Assembly (NCBI GenBank): GCA_015039465.1
Contig: MU130379.1
Location: 1,049,270 to 1,113,269 of the forward strand
Source: Phlegmacium glaucopus
Lineage: Eukaryota; Basidiomycota; Agaricomycetes; Agaricales; Cortinariaceae
Reading direction: 5' to 3'
DNA length: 64,000 nt
Part shown: piece after piece, positions 12,069 to 23,809 of the stretch
Layout: each line of letters opens with the position of its first letter
How positions within the stretch are numbered: the stretch's first letter is position 1
Notes under the pieces: generated by a model
Database searches by the model: none
What the model was told of the DNA's origin: nothing
Seen by the model: the letters and a program-made list of their open reading frames with translations, nothing else
Position numbers and translations under genes: made by a program

Positions 12069-14300
12069 GTTACGGAGAGGGAACAAAGGCGAGAATCGGA
12101 CGAGATGTGCTTTTAAGGGAAGACAGCATTGAACGTTTGTAAGGTTTGGCCAATCAAAGTCCTTCGCATGCCCCCCTTGTCACTGTCACAACAGCCCGCC
12201 ATGACCCCGAACCATGGTTGTTCTCACATATAGACGGAATCGCATTTTAAAAAATTGAAACAGCATGACCTAGCATGACACGTTCGATGGTGATCATCAA
12301 TCCGTGTTACCATATGCAAAGTTGCCCTGTATCAGGATTAGATTTCCTAAGAGTTTACACGTCAAACAGACAACAACACAGCTTAAAATAAAATACATAC
12401 GTGACAGTCTGACAGATGAGTAAGAATCCTCCCATCCCCTGTACCTGAAGGAAAGCTCAAGTATATCAGGGAACGTTGCGAAAATCTCCGGACAGAAATC
12501 ATTCTCTGAGCCATACATATAGTCCGGTTCCTATTCAGAAGAAGAGGAGACAATTTCGGTCTCGGACTTTTACGCTAGTCGACAGCCTTGTTTGCGCACG
12601 TTTTTTGGGTTTTATCAGATGTCTACATACTGGTACATATCAAGGCAAAAAATTGATCCGTAGTCTTGGCCAAGTGGTTGTTCTTAGGGTCTCTCTTGCT
12701 GAGTGGAGTTCGGAGACACTCTAACGATTATATAGACAAGGCTCTCTGGGCCAAAACCTGTAAAGTCTCTGGAGAGACCCGGAGCTGCTGATCAAGATAG
12801 TCCTCGTGTGATGGAGACTAGGCGCTATCCACCCGGCCGGTACAGAGGTGGCTAAATCTCAGACATGTCCATGTTGGGTCGCTCATCAATGTGGCTACAA
12901 GTATCTGCCATGAAGGCCGCCGTGGTGACTTTTTTGACAAGAACATTTGCTGCGTAAACTTGAACGGGACCTTTCTAGGGTTAGCAAAAATTTCGGAGTT
13001 TCAATAATCACGTGTGTCCGTTGACGCCCAGAGTCTTCATTAATTCAATAATTGCAATCTCGGCTTCTGAGGAGGTTTGTATATATATCTGAATAAAAAA
13101 TTACAATTGGCGGCTGCCAATAATGATGTACTTACTGTAATACACTTTCTGAGCATCTCAGCCCAATTTTTTTGGCTAAACACGAACCATGGACAGTTCC
13201 ACCGCCTCTAGATTCAAGCACTGAGTCCTAGCGAGTATTTTTTTATCATCGTTGTTGCGAAGCTGCACGCATCAGTTAGTGTTGAGATTTTAATAATAAG
13301 ACTCCGAAATTTGGTGATTATCAAATCAGTTAACCGAGATACGGTCACGTGATGGCGATATCGATGAAAGAACACTTGAAAAACGCACAAAATTAACCCT
13401 TCTCGCTTCACCTCACACTCCTATAAGTATATCTCAGAGCTCAGCTTATCCATTTACCTCGAAAATTTGCTCAGAAATTCTCAACGTTCTGAATAGTTTG
13501 TTCATCTTTGCAAGTAACCTGCTGGGAGTGACTCAAGGAGTGACTCATTCTGACACCACCACTGCTGCACCAATAATGTTCCTTGGATTGGGTTTTTCTG
13601 GACAAGGAGGCTCTCCCGTGCTTATCACCACCTTATGCCTAAATCGATGCTGCCAAATCCCCACACATTTTTTTTGGCTGTCCACTACATGGTCCTTCCG
13701 TTCTTCATTATCTCTCATATCCCTGTATTTTGTGATACCAAAAAAGCTACACCTCCAGGTGACGTTGGCAGGATATGGATAACACCTACCTATGCGATGG
13801 TTGCGTGTCAGGCTTCAGCTAATCCCACACTGAATTGCTTCCAGGAACAACCTAGAACCTTATGCTCCGGAAGATCTTTGGTCCCGATTCCGACCTTCCC
13901 TTTCTCCCTAGGTGCCTGGGATGGCCGAGATTTCCTGGGACTGCTGGTTGAAATTATAACCGGTCATTTTGACAACAGGTAGACCCGGAGCACGAGCCAT
14001 TCAACATCGATGACTGGAAGCCATTTCAAGGGCTTAGCGAGGTGTGTTCGTTTATTGTTTGTAACCAGCACTAGCTGACGAAGAGACAAAGGAAAACGAG
14101 AAATGGAAGTATAAGCACAGGTTCAAGTAAAAAGATACAGGCATAGTTGTACAGGCGCCAGAACAAGCAAGAGTGAAAAAAAAAAAGTGGGAAAAAAAGT
14201 CCAGGTATCAAGGAAAAACTGGTATACAGGTTAGAGTCGCGATTCTCGCAGGCTCGATGAATGGGAACTCACACTCATAGTGAAGCATAGAACACTATGA
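12069..14300. other. 2.2-kb gene-poor gap upstream of PHO84 and downstream of MAF1
   Basis: The largest gap in the window. It holds the PHO84 promoter at its left end and the MAF1 3' region at its right. I find no family I recognise. A partly open plus-strand zone lies at about 13490-14040; it is treated in findings. Two CACGTG motifs occur at 13009-13014 and 13346-13351. No tRNA-like fold or tandem repeat was seen. Confidence 0.4.
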
Positions 14301-15386
14301 TCAATAGTCTTTCAATCCTAGTGCGCGAGCTCCGAGGCCAACACTGCCTTCCCATCCTTTGAATCGCTCATCACTTTCAACAAGATCATATTCATCATCG
14401 TCACTGGTGTACATCCGTCCAATTCCTCTTGAACGAGCCCAAACAGAGATGAATAATATGCGCTTTCGCTTGCGGTTTAAGAAGAACCAATGAGACGACC
14501 ATAAAAGAGTGCCCCGACGCTTAAACCGAAGACTCGTGAATATAGGCGAGGGAATGTCATCAAAGTCAGAATATTTGATAGCTGCACGAGGTGTAGGTGG
14601 GGGGATCTTGGTTGCGTGGGTGTAACTTGTGGGTTTCACCTCGTCGATATCGTAATTATCAAACTCAAAGGTGGCGTCTTCGTCACTGGACGAGGCTTCA
14701 TCGGCGACTGAGGCAACATCATCCTCGTCGTCTGAGAAGTCATTTGCGTGTGGATCGGCATCAATTTCGGGAGTATAAGAGAATACTTCGGATTCCGCTA
14801 GCCCGATCACGTCGTCGATGAGACGAAACAAGGTGGGGTGGGTGCCGGACACGATTGCAGGGGGAGCAAGTGGACTGGGAATCGACCTTTCGTAGGGTGA
14901 CGAAGAACTGGCCTCGGAGGATGGGAAGAGTTGCGGAGAAGTTGGTGGGTAGGAGGAATAGGAGCGAGGCGCTGTCGAACCCGCCTTATGAGGTGAGACA
15001 AGGGTGTTGCTGAGAGCATTTAAGATGATTGCTCCGCCTTCTTCTTTGACAAAGTGCGAGGGTCGAACGTCGGAGAACTCGTGATCAGGGAATGCGACGT
15101 TGAGGGTAGCGATGAGTAGGTAGAGCGTCTTTCGGGAAGCATGTTTGTCTATAGGTCCGAACGGGGTCATTTCGGCCTCCCTATCGAGCGCCAACCACGA
15201 GGGCAGGGGTGGGGAGTTGGAAACATCTTCCTGATACGCGCTTTCAAGGGTCTTGAAAAGTTTCTTATCGCGTTTAATGTTTTTACAACTATACGCTTCC
15301 ATGCGAGTATGGACGGAACATTCTGGTCCTTCGTGTGTTAGTGACTGCGCAAGATGGGATAGAGCAGGAATCTCTATATACTTCAT
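14301..15386 (-). CDS. MAF1: RNA polymerase III repressor Maf1
   Basis: Maf1 binds Pol III and represses tRNA and 5S transcription under stress. One uninterrupted exon encodes 361 aa from MKYIEIPALSHLAQSL. Conserved box A includes CSVHTRMEAYSCKNIKRDKK; box B includes MTPFGPIDKHASRKTLYLLI and FPDHEFSD; box C is near WSSHWFFLNRKRKRILF. A Ser/Pro-rich and acidic insert (residues about 150-290) separates the boxes, a common fungal feature and a plausible phosphorylation region. An in-frame ATG 96 nt upstream exists (MLSSPRD), but fungal Maf1 usually starts at MKY. Head-to-head with NAM9, 135 bp apart, with a CACGTG site between them. Confidence 0.93.
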   Translation of the reverse strand: MKYIEIPALSHLAQSLTHEGPECSVHTRMEAYSCKNIKRDKKLFKTLESAYQEDVSNSPPLPSWLALDREAEMTPFGPIDKHASRKTLYLLIATLNVAFPDHEFSDVRPSHFVKEEGGAIILNALSNTLVSPHKAGSTAPRSYSSYPPTSPQLFPSSEASSSSPYERSIPSPLAPPAIVSGTHPTLFRLIDDVIGLAESEVFSYTPEIDADPHANDFSDDEDDVASVADEASSSDEDATFEFDNYDIDEVKPTSYTHATKIPPPTPRAAIKYSDFDDIPSPIFTSLRFKRRGTLLWSSHWFFLNRKRKRILFISVWARSRGIGRMYTSDDDEYDLVESDERFKGWEGSVGLGARALGLKDY

Positions 15387-15521
15387 ACTGGGATCTGGAC
15401 AATGATAGTAAGTATGGAGGCTGTGTAAGCCTTCGTACATTGTTTGTCTCGTTGTTTGGGTATCACGTGGAGAGGATAACATAGTGATGTAACATATAAA
15501 TTCAAAAAACTATACCACAAC

Positions 15522-16765
15522 ATGCGGAATAAGAGTGTGTTCAATTTCAGGAGGTCTCTTCCTTGTATGGTGCGTCACAACCTTTGGAGTCTCTTCATAC
15601 ACTCAAAATATCACGACGCAGAGCTGGTCCCCAAAAAATCTATATAATCTATGGCGACGAACTGCTGGTCCTAGTTCTGAAGACATCTTGTTCAAGAAGA
15701 CTTCAGATTCCACTCTTTTCCAACAACGTTGGAAATCTAAAGCGGCCGTCCGCGCCTACCATGGCGACTACATCCCTGAAAAGGTTTTCAAACGATGGTA
15801 TCTACCTGACAGTTTGCCAGATGTTCGTCCACATCGACAAATTTTCTCTGGCGACAATTTGGATTTGGAGTTATACGCTCGACGTAAACTGAAGGAAAAA
15901 CAGCAGGAAGAAGAAATTGAAGCGAAGGGATTGGCTCCTGTTGGGAGCTTGATGTTCTCTGAGGTGGAACGGCGGATTGATACAGTCGTGTTTCGATCGT
16001 GTTTTGCGCATAGTATATATGAGGCTCGGAGGCTGATCATACATGGGGATGTCATGCTAAACGGAAAGAAGGTTTGCTTGGCCTTTTTCTTTCTTTCTGG
16101 TTTCATCAAAGCTGTTTTGACCCTTCGTTTCTTTTCAATAGCATACAAATGCTACTACGCGTCTCGCGCCTGGAGACATGATCTCTGTTAACCCAGAAGC
16201 AATTCGGTTCTTCAAGCGACCAAACGGGGAATACGACGACGTTAACGCTGGCGAAAATAGAATCAAGCTTATAGAAGAACAAGTCGCTGACGAGGGCAAG
16301 ATAGATGCGGAAGAAACTTTAGAAAGCCCTGTTGAACCCCAAAAAACCCCCGAGCCAGAACCAAAACTAGAAAGCAAGAACGGCCAACTACCTCTCACGC
16401 CATTCTACCTACCCCCTTATGCTTCTCCATGGCTCTTCATACCTGCCTACATCGAGCCTTCGTTCGCGACCTGTTCAGCCGTCTATGTCCGTCATCCTAC
16501 TGCACGACCTGGTTATTCCGAGATTCCGACTCCCTACGATGCCGACGGCACTCTAGTACGATATGCATGGGAGTGGTATGTGCAAAGAAGACCACGGATG
16601 AGATCAAAGGGCCAGCTGTCGCGCATGCCAGAGGATAGGACGAAAGTACCACCGATGGATATTGGGGAGGAGAGAAGGCTTTTGTTGATGGATGTGAAGC
16701 CCTTCAGGAAACGTGGATATCATGTTAAAGATGTGCGGAAATACTCTGACTTCGGGAGTCAGTGA
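15522..16765 (+). CDS. NAM9: Mitochondrial small-subunit ribosomal protein uS4m (Nam9)
   Basis: Three exons (15522-15569, 15622-16071, 16142-16765) encode 373 aa. The N-terminus MRNKSVFNFRRSLPCMSWSP is basic with no acidic residue and fits a mitochondrial targeting signal. The S4 RNA-binding domain spans roughly residues 140-215: VERRIDTVVFRSCFAHSIYE, ARRLIIHGDVMLNGKK, then LAPGDMISVNPEAIRFFK. A long C-terminal extension rich in Pro/Glu and aromatic residues (YLPPYASPWLFIPAYIE) is typical of fungal Nam9 and absent from bacterial S4. The first intron falls inside the presequence. Confidence 0.92.
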
Positions 16766-16843
16766 TAGTACATAGTACACTTATATTATTACGTGGGAAT
16801 CTTATAAATAACAAGTTTGTCACGACCCACCACTCTCTCTCTA

Positions 16844-17228
16844 ATGGCTACTCTACCTCCTCCCAAACCCGACCACTCCTTCACCCGCAAACCTTCTTCA
16901 TCCAAACTAGCACAGTTCTTCTGGCAAAAAAGGATGTGGTTCGAATCGACATTTGTACTTTCAATGCTAGAACCTTGGGAGAAGATACTACTATGTGACT
17001 CTCTTGTTTCTTATTACTAACATATTCCTAACAGTAACAATATTCGCTGTCCTCTTCGTGCTAGTCTTTACTGGCATACTCAAATACCTACCTCATCACT
17101 TGGTAGTCATGCGTGGACGAGCTGTGTATTACCTCTGGGGCCAGGAAGGTGATGAGAGGCTTTTGTGGCAGTGGATTGGACGGAAGACCGGAGAGGGAGG
17201 CACGTCAAATCTCTATAAAGAGCTGTAG
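16844..17228 (+). CDS. Small subunit of serine palmitoyltransferase (ssSPT-like)
   Basis: Small ER membrane activator of the LCB1/LCB2 serine palmitoyltransferase, the first step of sphingolipid synthesis. Two exons (16844-16994, 17035-17228) split by a 40-bp intron encode 114 aa. The core WFESTFVLSMLEPWEKILL matches the ssSPT signature, especially MLEPWEK, followed by a hydrophobic segment (IFAVLFVLVFTGILKYLP). A C-terminal extension of about 45 residues (LWGQEGDERLLWQWIGRKTG) goes beyond the animal proteins. It resembles ssSPTa/b rather than yeast Tsc3. The 5' UTR is short after the NAM9 stop, with both genes on the plus strand. Confidence 0.85.
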
Positions 17229-17817
17229 GACATGCACCATTGCCAAGCATGAGGGATAGGTCTCTGCCATAGTCAGTTTCTTCCCCCCTCTTTTGTAAGC
17301 CATTTGACATGTACAACCATGGCTTTTTGAAATCCAGACTCCTCCCTTATTGCTCGGATGTCTGTTTGGGCTATAATACCCCAGTACTCCTCTTATATAA
17401 TACGCTTTACCTTGGAACCACACTACGTACTGCACGACCGCGATTGGCACTTATACCAACCAGCCCTATTCTCAATCACAATATTCTAAGTTCCTGTGTA
17501 TGCACTATCCAAGTTGTATGCAAGACATTTTATACAATTGCTGCCACTTCTTTGAAGCGCATCAAAATTAACCATACTACCTAAATAAACGTACTAACCA
17601 ATTCGAGGATTTTGCCGAATAATAAGAGGATCAACTTTGCAAGAAAAGAGACGTGCAATTCGAAGGTCTGCATCACTTGAAAATGGGTGGTGTGTAGTAT
17701 ACATTAGCATCCGCGATGGCGCGTGCGACTCAGTACAATGGACTTCCGCACATAATCACGTGGCACAACTATCATCTTCAAGTTCTTCTCCGTACCATTC
17801 TAGTTTGGTTGCTTGTC
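17229..17817. other. Intergenic gap, ssSPT 3' to SCP2 5'
   Basis: About 590 bases with no convincing ORF or RNA gene. A CACGTG motif (TCACGTGG context) lies near 17756, about 60 bases before the SCP2 start codon, and is the only regulatory-looking element I noticed. Confidence 0.4.
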
Positions 17818-18426
17818 ATGTCTGACCATCTCAAAGCTCCCGGATTCAAAGTTAGTAACCTAGAAATCCTACCCTGATGAACTACTTGAACTTGTCTTCT
17901 TATTAGGCCTCTGAACTAATTTTAGGTTTAAACGATTCTTTCTCAAAATTCTCAGAGTCAGAGAAGCAATCCCAAATAAAAAAGGTATATCCTATCATTA
18001 CAGTGGTTGAAATGCTGGAAAATCCCTCCTTTTCTCCAGGCCAACGGCATCTTTGAGCTTCAAGTGACCAACGATGCCAATGAGACAGTAACATGGACCA
18101 TTGACATGAAGAAGACTGGGACCGTGTTTAAGGGCAAGGCGCAGCCTAAAGCAGATGTTACAATTATCCTCTCCGACGAGACTTTGGTGGACCTCGCCAG
18201 TGGCAAGGTATCATATTCTACACTCAATTTCTTACTTTATCTAATCAAAGCTTCCAGCTGAACGGACAAAAGGCTTTCATGACTGGTAAGCTCAAGACCA
18301 GGGGTAACATCATGTTGGCCACAAAGCTTGACAGCGTTCTTAAGGTGCAATGAAGTGTCTTTTCCTTCATTATTTTGTCCTTCATTGACGTCATTCGCGT
18401 TACAGGGTGCCAAGGCAAAGCTGTAG
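17818..18426 (+). CDS. Sterol carrier protein 2 (SCP2) domain protein
   Basis: A stand-alone SCP2 fold of 128 aa, a lipid or acyl-CoA carrier usually found in peroxisomes or cytosol. Five exons with phase-0 introns encode MSDHLKAPGFK, then ASELILGLNDSF, ANGIFELQVTN, the core WTIDMKKTGTVFKGKAQPKA and DVTIILSDETLVDLASGK, then AFMTGKLKTRGNIMLATKLD and GAKAKL. The DETLVDLASGK and GKLKTRGNIMLA stretches are diagnostic of SCP2. The C-terminus AKL is a near-consensus PTS1, so peroxisomal import is likely. Confidence 0.93.
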
Positions 18427-18697
18427 ATCCATATCATAGCCAATGCGTACCTCCAATCCATCTACCAATTATTCTCGTAAAAAGTGAAGGACTCGTCATC
18501 AACTAGCGCTCTCCTCTCAAGTTCCAAATCTCGTATCACTGAAGAGCAGACCATGAAAGAATGATAAATGATAAGGAGTGGGGTGCATCAAAATACATAT
18601 ATGTCTACCAACTGAGGCATTCATTAAGAATTCCGAACGATTATATATAACCAAATTAGAAGAGGACTAGTGTGAAAGCTACCGAACATCACCAAAT

Positions 18698-21600
18698 CTA
18701 TAAAACACGTCCAAAGAGGCCCCGATGCCGACGAGGTACGGGTTGAGGATCAGCACGTAGAGTTGAAAGGCTATTGAGCTGCTTCATGACCTCTTCGAGT
18801 TTATCCTTTCTTTCCTGCAATTCGAGGTGCTTTTGAACAGCAGGATTTTCACGTGCAAAGTCCACAATCTCTTTCCGATCAAGATCATACAATAGTCGGG
18901 AGTCAATTTCACGAGGGAACTGTAATTGGGTCGAAAGGTAAGCAAAGGTAAGCCAGAGTATGACATGATTAGAGAGCCAAAATTTTCACCTGGTAGAAGA
19001 ATTGATCAAGTAATTCGATGTTGATAAACATGGCGGAAGTATATGCCAGCTTGTCGGCGACAACGTTCAGGAATGCTTCTGGACAGAAAACTTCGTTCTG
19101 AGGGCCAGCACGGCATCTCTTTGACTTCAACGCAAGTAGGCGAAGCTTCAAAATGCTTGACCGATCGCTGTACATCATTGCATGTCGAGCTTAAACAAGT
19201 TGAATCAGCATAGCCGCAAAAAAAAGACGAGGAGACTCACCATCCATAATTTGTGTAGGGGGGTAACGATACGACTCCAAAGGCATATCGTCTGAATCTT
19301 TTTGTTGTTCACCATCTGCAGCTTCTACCTGCTTTAGGGATTTCTCCTTTTGCTTCTCCTCCAGGGTCTTGACATAGCCAATCAACCCATTAAGACGTCG
19401 TCCGCCCCCCACCTTTTTCTTGATCTCCTTCAATTTCGTTTCACACATGATCAATTCCGTCTCAAACAGATTCACAGCCCTTTCCCTCCCTGCCTCCCAC
19501 TCTCTCGGCTCGACTTCAACGTCGTATTTAAACGGTTTGATGCAGTTTTCGACCTGGTCCGAGGTCACGCCAATTCGATCACGTAAAATCGTATGTGAGA
19601 ATTGTGTGAGACGTTCTGCAGCACGAGGGTGGTAATTGAATGGTTCTCCCGAAGCGATCGAGTCGATGAGGCCTCGTAAACCATCTGCGACGAGAAGTGT
19701 TGAATCACGCCCGACGCCGGACTTTGTCAACAGGGAGGATGCAGCTTCTAACTTGTGTCTCCAATACGGTTCCACATCTTCAGGCTTGAGCCTAGCGTCC
19801 GAGGCTAAAACGCTGAGTTCAGGTGCCCGCTTGTCCAACCAATAGAGCTGTTCCAGGACGTCCATAACTTTATCATCGAGCATGGCTTTCAATTTCGCTC
19901 TAATAACGGAGCGACGGAACTGTTGTGTCGATTCTTTGAACCGAAGTTTGAGTGTGTCCATGGTTTCTGCCACATAAGATTCAGCTGTTATTCGTCGGTC
20001 ATTGTATTGTACTTTAAATTGATAGTTGGCCTCTTCTAGCTCAAGTTGGACAGCGTTGGTGATACCGTGAAGAGATGAAGCCATTGAAGATTCGAGAACC
20101 TCCATGAGTCGGCCGCGCAAGGTGTCGGTTCCGACCATTAACGAACTATGACTTCCAAAGACTTCCTTGTGTGATCCAAAATAATCGTTTTCCCCTCGTT
20201 GAGCAGTCAGCGTTGTAGTATCACTGTTAATTTTCCGTCCATGAGATTTTGCTACCACTCCAACATAGCCTAAATGCAGAGGGTAACGATTTCCTGCAAG
20301 GATCGTTGCGCCTTGCTCAGGAGGGACCAGGTCTATCTTCGTGATTACACCGATAGTGCGAAGGCCCAGAGGGTCAACTTTGCGGCTAGCTCTCAATGCA
20401 GGAGAATTTGCTAGGTCCACATCGGCAGCACAGACGGCGAGGATGATATTTGGCTCGCGGATATATTTGTCACATAGGGCTGCTATTTTCTCTTTCAAAG
20501 TTTCTGGTTGGTCGAGGGAGGATATTTGAACGTAACCTGGAAGGTCGATGAGGGTGAGGTCTGGAACGTTCGGCGAGTAAATTCGGAGGTCGATAGGTTC
20601 GTTTGATACAGCTTCGTTGGCTGGGACGGCGAGATTGAGGTCAGAGAGGGTACGTTGGATGTCTGTGAAACTTGTGATTTTTCCAATACCAAGGCCCGGG
20701 AATTCACCATACTCTAAGGGCGTCTTGCCACCTTTGGGTGGGGTATGGATGAGTGTCAGCTCGATCGGGCGTCGGGTTACCATGTTATTACCCCTACAAA
20801 GAATTCATGCTTCAGTTACCAAGAAGCCAAGAAGACTAAACGAATTTCATGAAGAACGGACTTTGGTAGAAACTCATGTCCAACGATTGCCTCTAATACA
20901 GAGCTCTTCCCAGAACTCTGGCTGCCAATAACGACGATGCTCGGTAGTTTCAGTGCATCACTTTGGTCAATGCTCAAAAGCATGCTTCTAATTTCGATGA
21001 GTTTCCGAGTTAAATGCATAAGACCATTTTGTCGAGCGTCAGCTGTTGCAGAGTCAGTGGAATTGGCCTTTGAGTCTGAGGGAGATAACATCTGGGCAGC
21101 AATGAGAGCAGCGATGGCAGCAGCATCCTGTGGATTCCTATTACGACGTTGTTGTCCCTCATCTTGTTCACCTTCCTCTCGTTTATCCTCTCTTTTCCTG
21201 TTCTCTAGGTTTGCGAAGATGTCCTTCAAAAACTGCGGTGTTTCGACGCCAGGTAGTTCAGGCAACTTGATACCTGATACGCGCGCAGTTACGGCCTTTA
21301 CTCCATCTGAAGCAGTTTCAAAGGCATCGGTAACAGTATCGTGCGCTGTATTAATCCAGTCCCCAGTCGCCTTTCGCAATTCTGAAGTGACGAGTGTTTA
21401 AAGTATTTCAAAGAGAGTCATAATAACAATCTACCTTCAAACTTGTAATTAGCATACCCAAATCCCCCTACGCCGACGGTAGCACCTGCTATAGGAACAC
21501 GAAAAGCGCGCGCAACGAATCTGGGGATAGATGAATAGGAGATGGCACGAACATGCAAGTGCCGAAGGGTAGCATGTGAGGGCGTCGTATAGCGGCGTCG

Positions 21601-21747
21601 CAGAGAACCAGAAGCCAAGAAAGTGGTGAACCGACGATGAGCTGGTCTTGTAGCTCCAAGCTGTCGTCTTGGATTTTGCAAACCATATATTTCCGTCCTT
21701 TGTGAGTTCAAAATGGAATATATTCGTCGTTTGACAAAAGACAGCAT
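18698..21747 (-). CDS. MGM1: Mitochondrial dynamin-like GTPase Mgm1/OPA1
   Basis: Inner-membrane dynamin for mitochondrial fusion and cristae shape. The protein starts [14 protein letters not shown] with an Arg-rich presequence, a first hydrophobic segment ([20 protein letters not shown], about residue 90) and a second Ala-rich hydrophobic stretch ([13 protein letters not shown]) that could be the rhomboid-cleaved region. The GTPase domain has G1 GSQSSGKS, G2 region [12 protein letters not shown]3 DLPG and G4 TKID. Middle and GED-like parts follow, ending GLFGRVL. Most of the GTPase and middle domain sits in one 1.6-kb exon (20783 to about 19240). The start codon lies 51 bases from the divergent aldolase start. 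Confidence 0.95.
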
Positions 21748-21798
21748 GATTGAAGGAGACAAGCCCTGCTTACATACACTTCTGTATCCCCTCCATTC

Positions 21799-22903
21799 AT
21801 GTCAACCCCACCTCCCCCAGGTTTCTATGTCCCTGCAGTCCTCTTTTTCGATAAAAATGAGGATCTCCATATCCCATCCATCCAAGCTCATGTTTTACGA
21901 CTTGCTCAAGTCAGCTTCGCAATACAATTGCACCCTCTTTTTTCTTCCTTAACCTCATTTATAGGGTGGTGTGACCGGGATCTTGGTTCAAGGATCCAAT
22001 GGCGAGGCCCAGCACCTGTCAGTTGTCTAGATTCTCCTGTTGTTGTCAGATCTCAAACCATTACCATCACTCTAGATCGCACGAAGAACGCAAGCAGGCG
22101 ATCTCATTGACCCGCAAAACCCTTGATGAGAATGGATTCAAAGACGTTCTTGTAATAGCGGGCACAGGTGCACAATCTACACGAGAAACAAAGAAGCTCT
22201 GCGCCGATGCTAAGGACGCTGGAGCATCTCATGTTCTTGTTCTTACACCCTCTACATGGCCTCGTATGATGACTGTGGACAACGTCTTACGATTCCATCG
22301 CGAAGTAAGCCCTTACTTGGATGTGCATGCCGTGTTTTGCAATCTGAATGAAATCTCATTCAGGTTGCAGACGCGTCCCCGATTCCCACTATGATATACA
22401 ATTTCCCTACGGTCACTGCCGGTCAAGATCTTGACTCCGATATTATCGCAGCCCTCGCAGAACACCCAAATATTGTTGGAACCAAGCTGTCTTGCGGAAA
22501 CATTGGGAAACTGCAACGTCTTACTTCCCGCTTTTCTTCATCTGAATTCGCCGTTTTTGCTGGACGCACAGATACCTATCTTCACGGCCTGCTCGCAGGT
22601 AGCGCGGGAACCATTGCTGCCTTGGTTAACTTGCTTCCCAAATTACACCGACGGCTCTACGAACTATACCAGAAAGGTCACATCGAAGAAGCCATGGCTC
22701 TACAAGCCAGGCTAGGTCATGGAGATTGGGCAGCTTCCAAAATTGGCGGCATAGCCGGAATCAAGGCAATTATCTCCAAAAATTTTGGATACGGCGAACC
22801 TTACGTTCGTGGACCATTGAAAGTGGTTAATGCGGACCATCTAGATGGAGACAAGTTTTACAACACCCTTGCAGATCTAATAACCATGGAGAAAGCTACC
22901 TAA
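21799..22903 (+). CDS. DapA/NanA-family class I aldolase (HOGA1-like)
   Basis: A TIM-barrel pyruvate-dependent aldolase of the dihydrodipicolinate synthase family, closest in feel to 4-hydroxy-2-oxoglutarate aldolase. Four exons (21799-21909, 21965-22017, 22076-22304, 22364-22903) give 310 aa, the normal length. Motifs: [20 protein letters not shown] (substrate loop), MIYNFP with the catalytic Tyr, and [10 protein letters not shown] with the Schiff-base Lys. Fungi generally make lysine by the aminoadipate route, so a lysine-biosynthetic role is unlikely; hydroxyproline or sugar-acid breakdown is a better guess. Exact substrate unknown. Paired head-to-head with MGM1. Confidence 0.88.
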
Positions 22904-23809
22904 ATCTTCCGGGACCGTGAGCGCATGCAATCTAGATTCTAGAATGATTTTATTATACGCTTGCCATGTATCTCCATGTACAAGCAAGAATCGTGCTGCC
23001 AATATGTAAGTGCATGCTACTGCGCTTGACTTCTACTTCAGAGTCTTTATCTCAAACGCTGCTCTACTACAAAAGACGATGGGAATATCATCTACACATC
23101 GCATGGTGTTTGTCCATCACCTCACCTTACACAAAGTAATGAGTGGCCTTGACGTGAAATATTGGAAGGTCGTTGTCCTTTGCATCCTTAATGAAGCATA
23201 TTTTCAGAAATCCCCTTCGCTGTCCCGCGGTCTTCCAGAAGACGTTTTTTTCCAGGGATATCGAGCTATAACTGTCAAGTCAGAATCTGACACATGTACC
23301 CCCCCGTCCTAGATGTGCGCTTAATGGATCCCAGTTAACTTTATGAAAGGATTGCAGATCGACGCACAGTGGCACAATAAAAACCACATTCCCCTGAATC
23401 AATTGACGTACGATTGATTCTTCTGACTGAAATTTGTAAGTCCAACTTGAAGTTTTTGTTCAAAGTTAACGTTAGTCGGTGAAATCGTAGCCTCATTATG
23501 TAAGCTGATTTCCCATTATTTTCCACTCTGGAGGGAAACAAGCAAAGGGCACCGAAGTGTATTGGGCGGAGCAGCTTAAATTTCCAGACCAAGAAGTTGT
23601 TGATTATATGTATTTTCTGTATGGTAGTGGCATATTAGTTTACATACTGGAAGCGATGCTCGTAATCGTTGTCGAGAGTCATGCTCTTCAAGTTTGAGAT
23701 CATTATTGACACAGAGCTCAAACGCCCCAAGACTCAAGACTCTGGAGTAAGAAGAAAAGTACAAGGTCCACAATGCACATGTATTAATTGGATTTAAATT
23801 TCAGGATAA
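22904..23809. other. Intergenic gap between aldolase and TMS1 3' ends
   Basis: About 900 bases between convergent genes. Short open frames exist on both strands, but none shows domain-like sequence or splice support. No repeat or RNA gene seen. Confidence 0.4.

Noticed and set aside
16930..16950. GGTTCGAATC resembling a tRNA T-loop (B box)
   Set aside because: It is coding sequence (W-F-E-S) in the small SPT subunit and no other tRNA element surrounds it.
22313..22516. Inverted word near 22343-22365 (GAATGAAATCTCATTC)
   Set aside because: A short palindrome inside an intron of the aldolase gene; too small for a mobile element and explained by chance around the acceptor.
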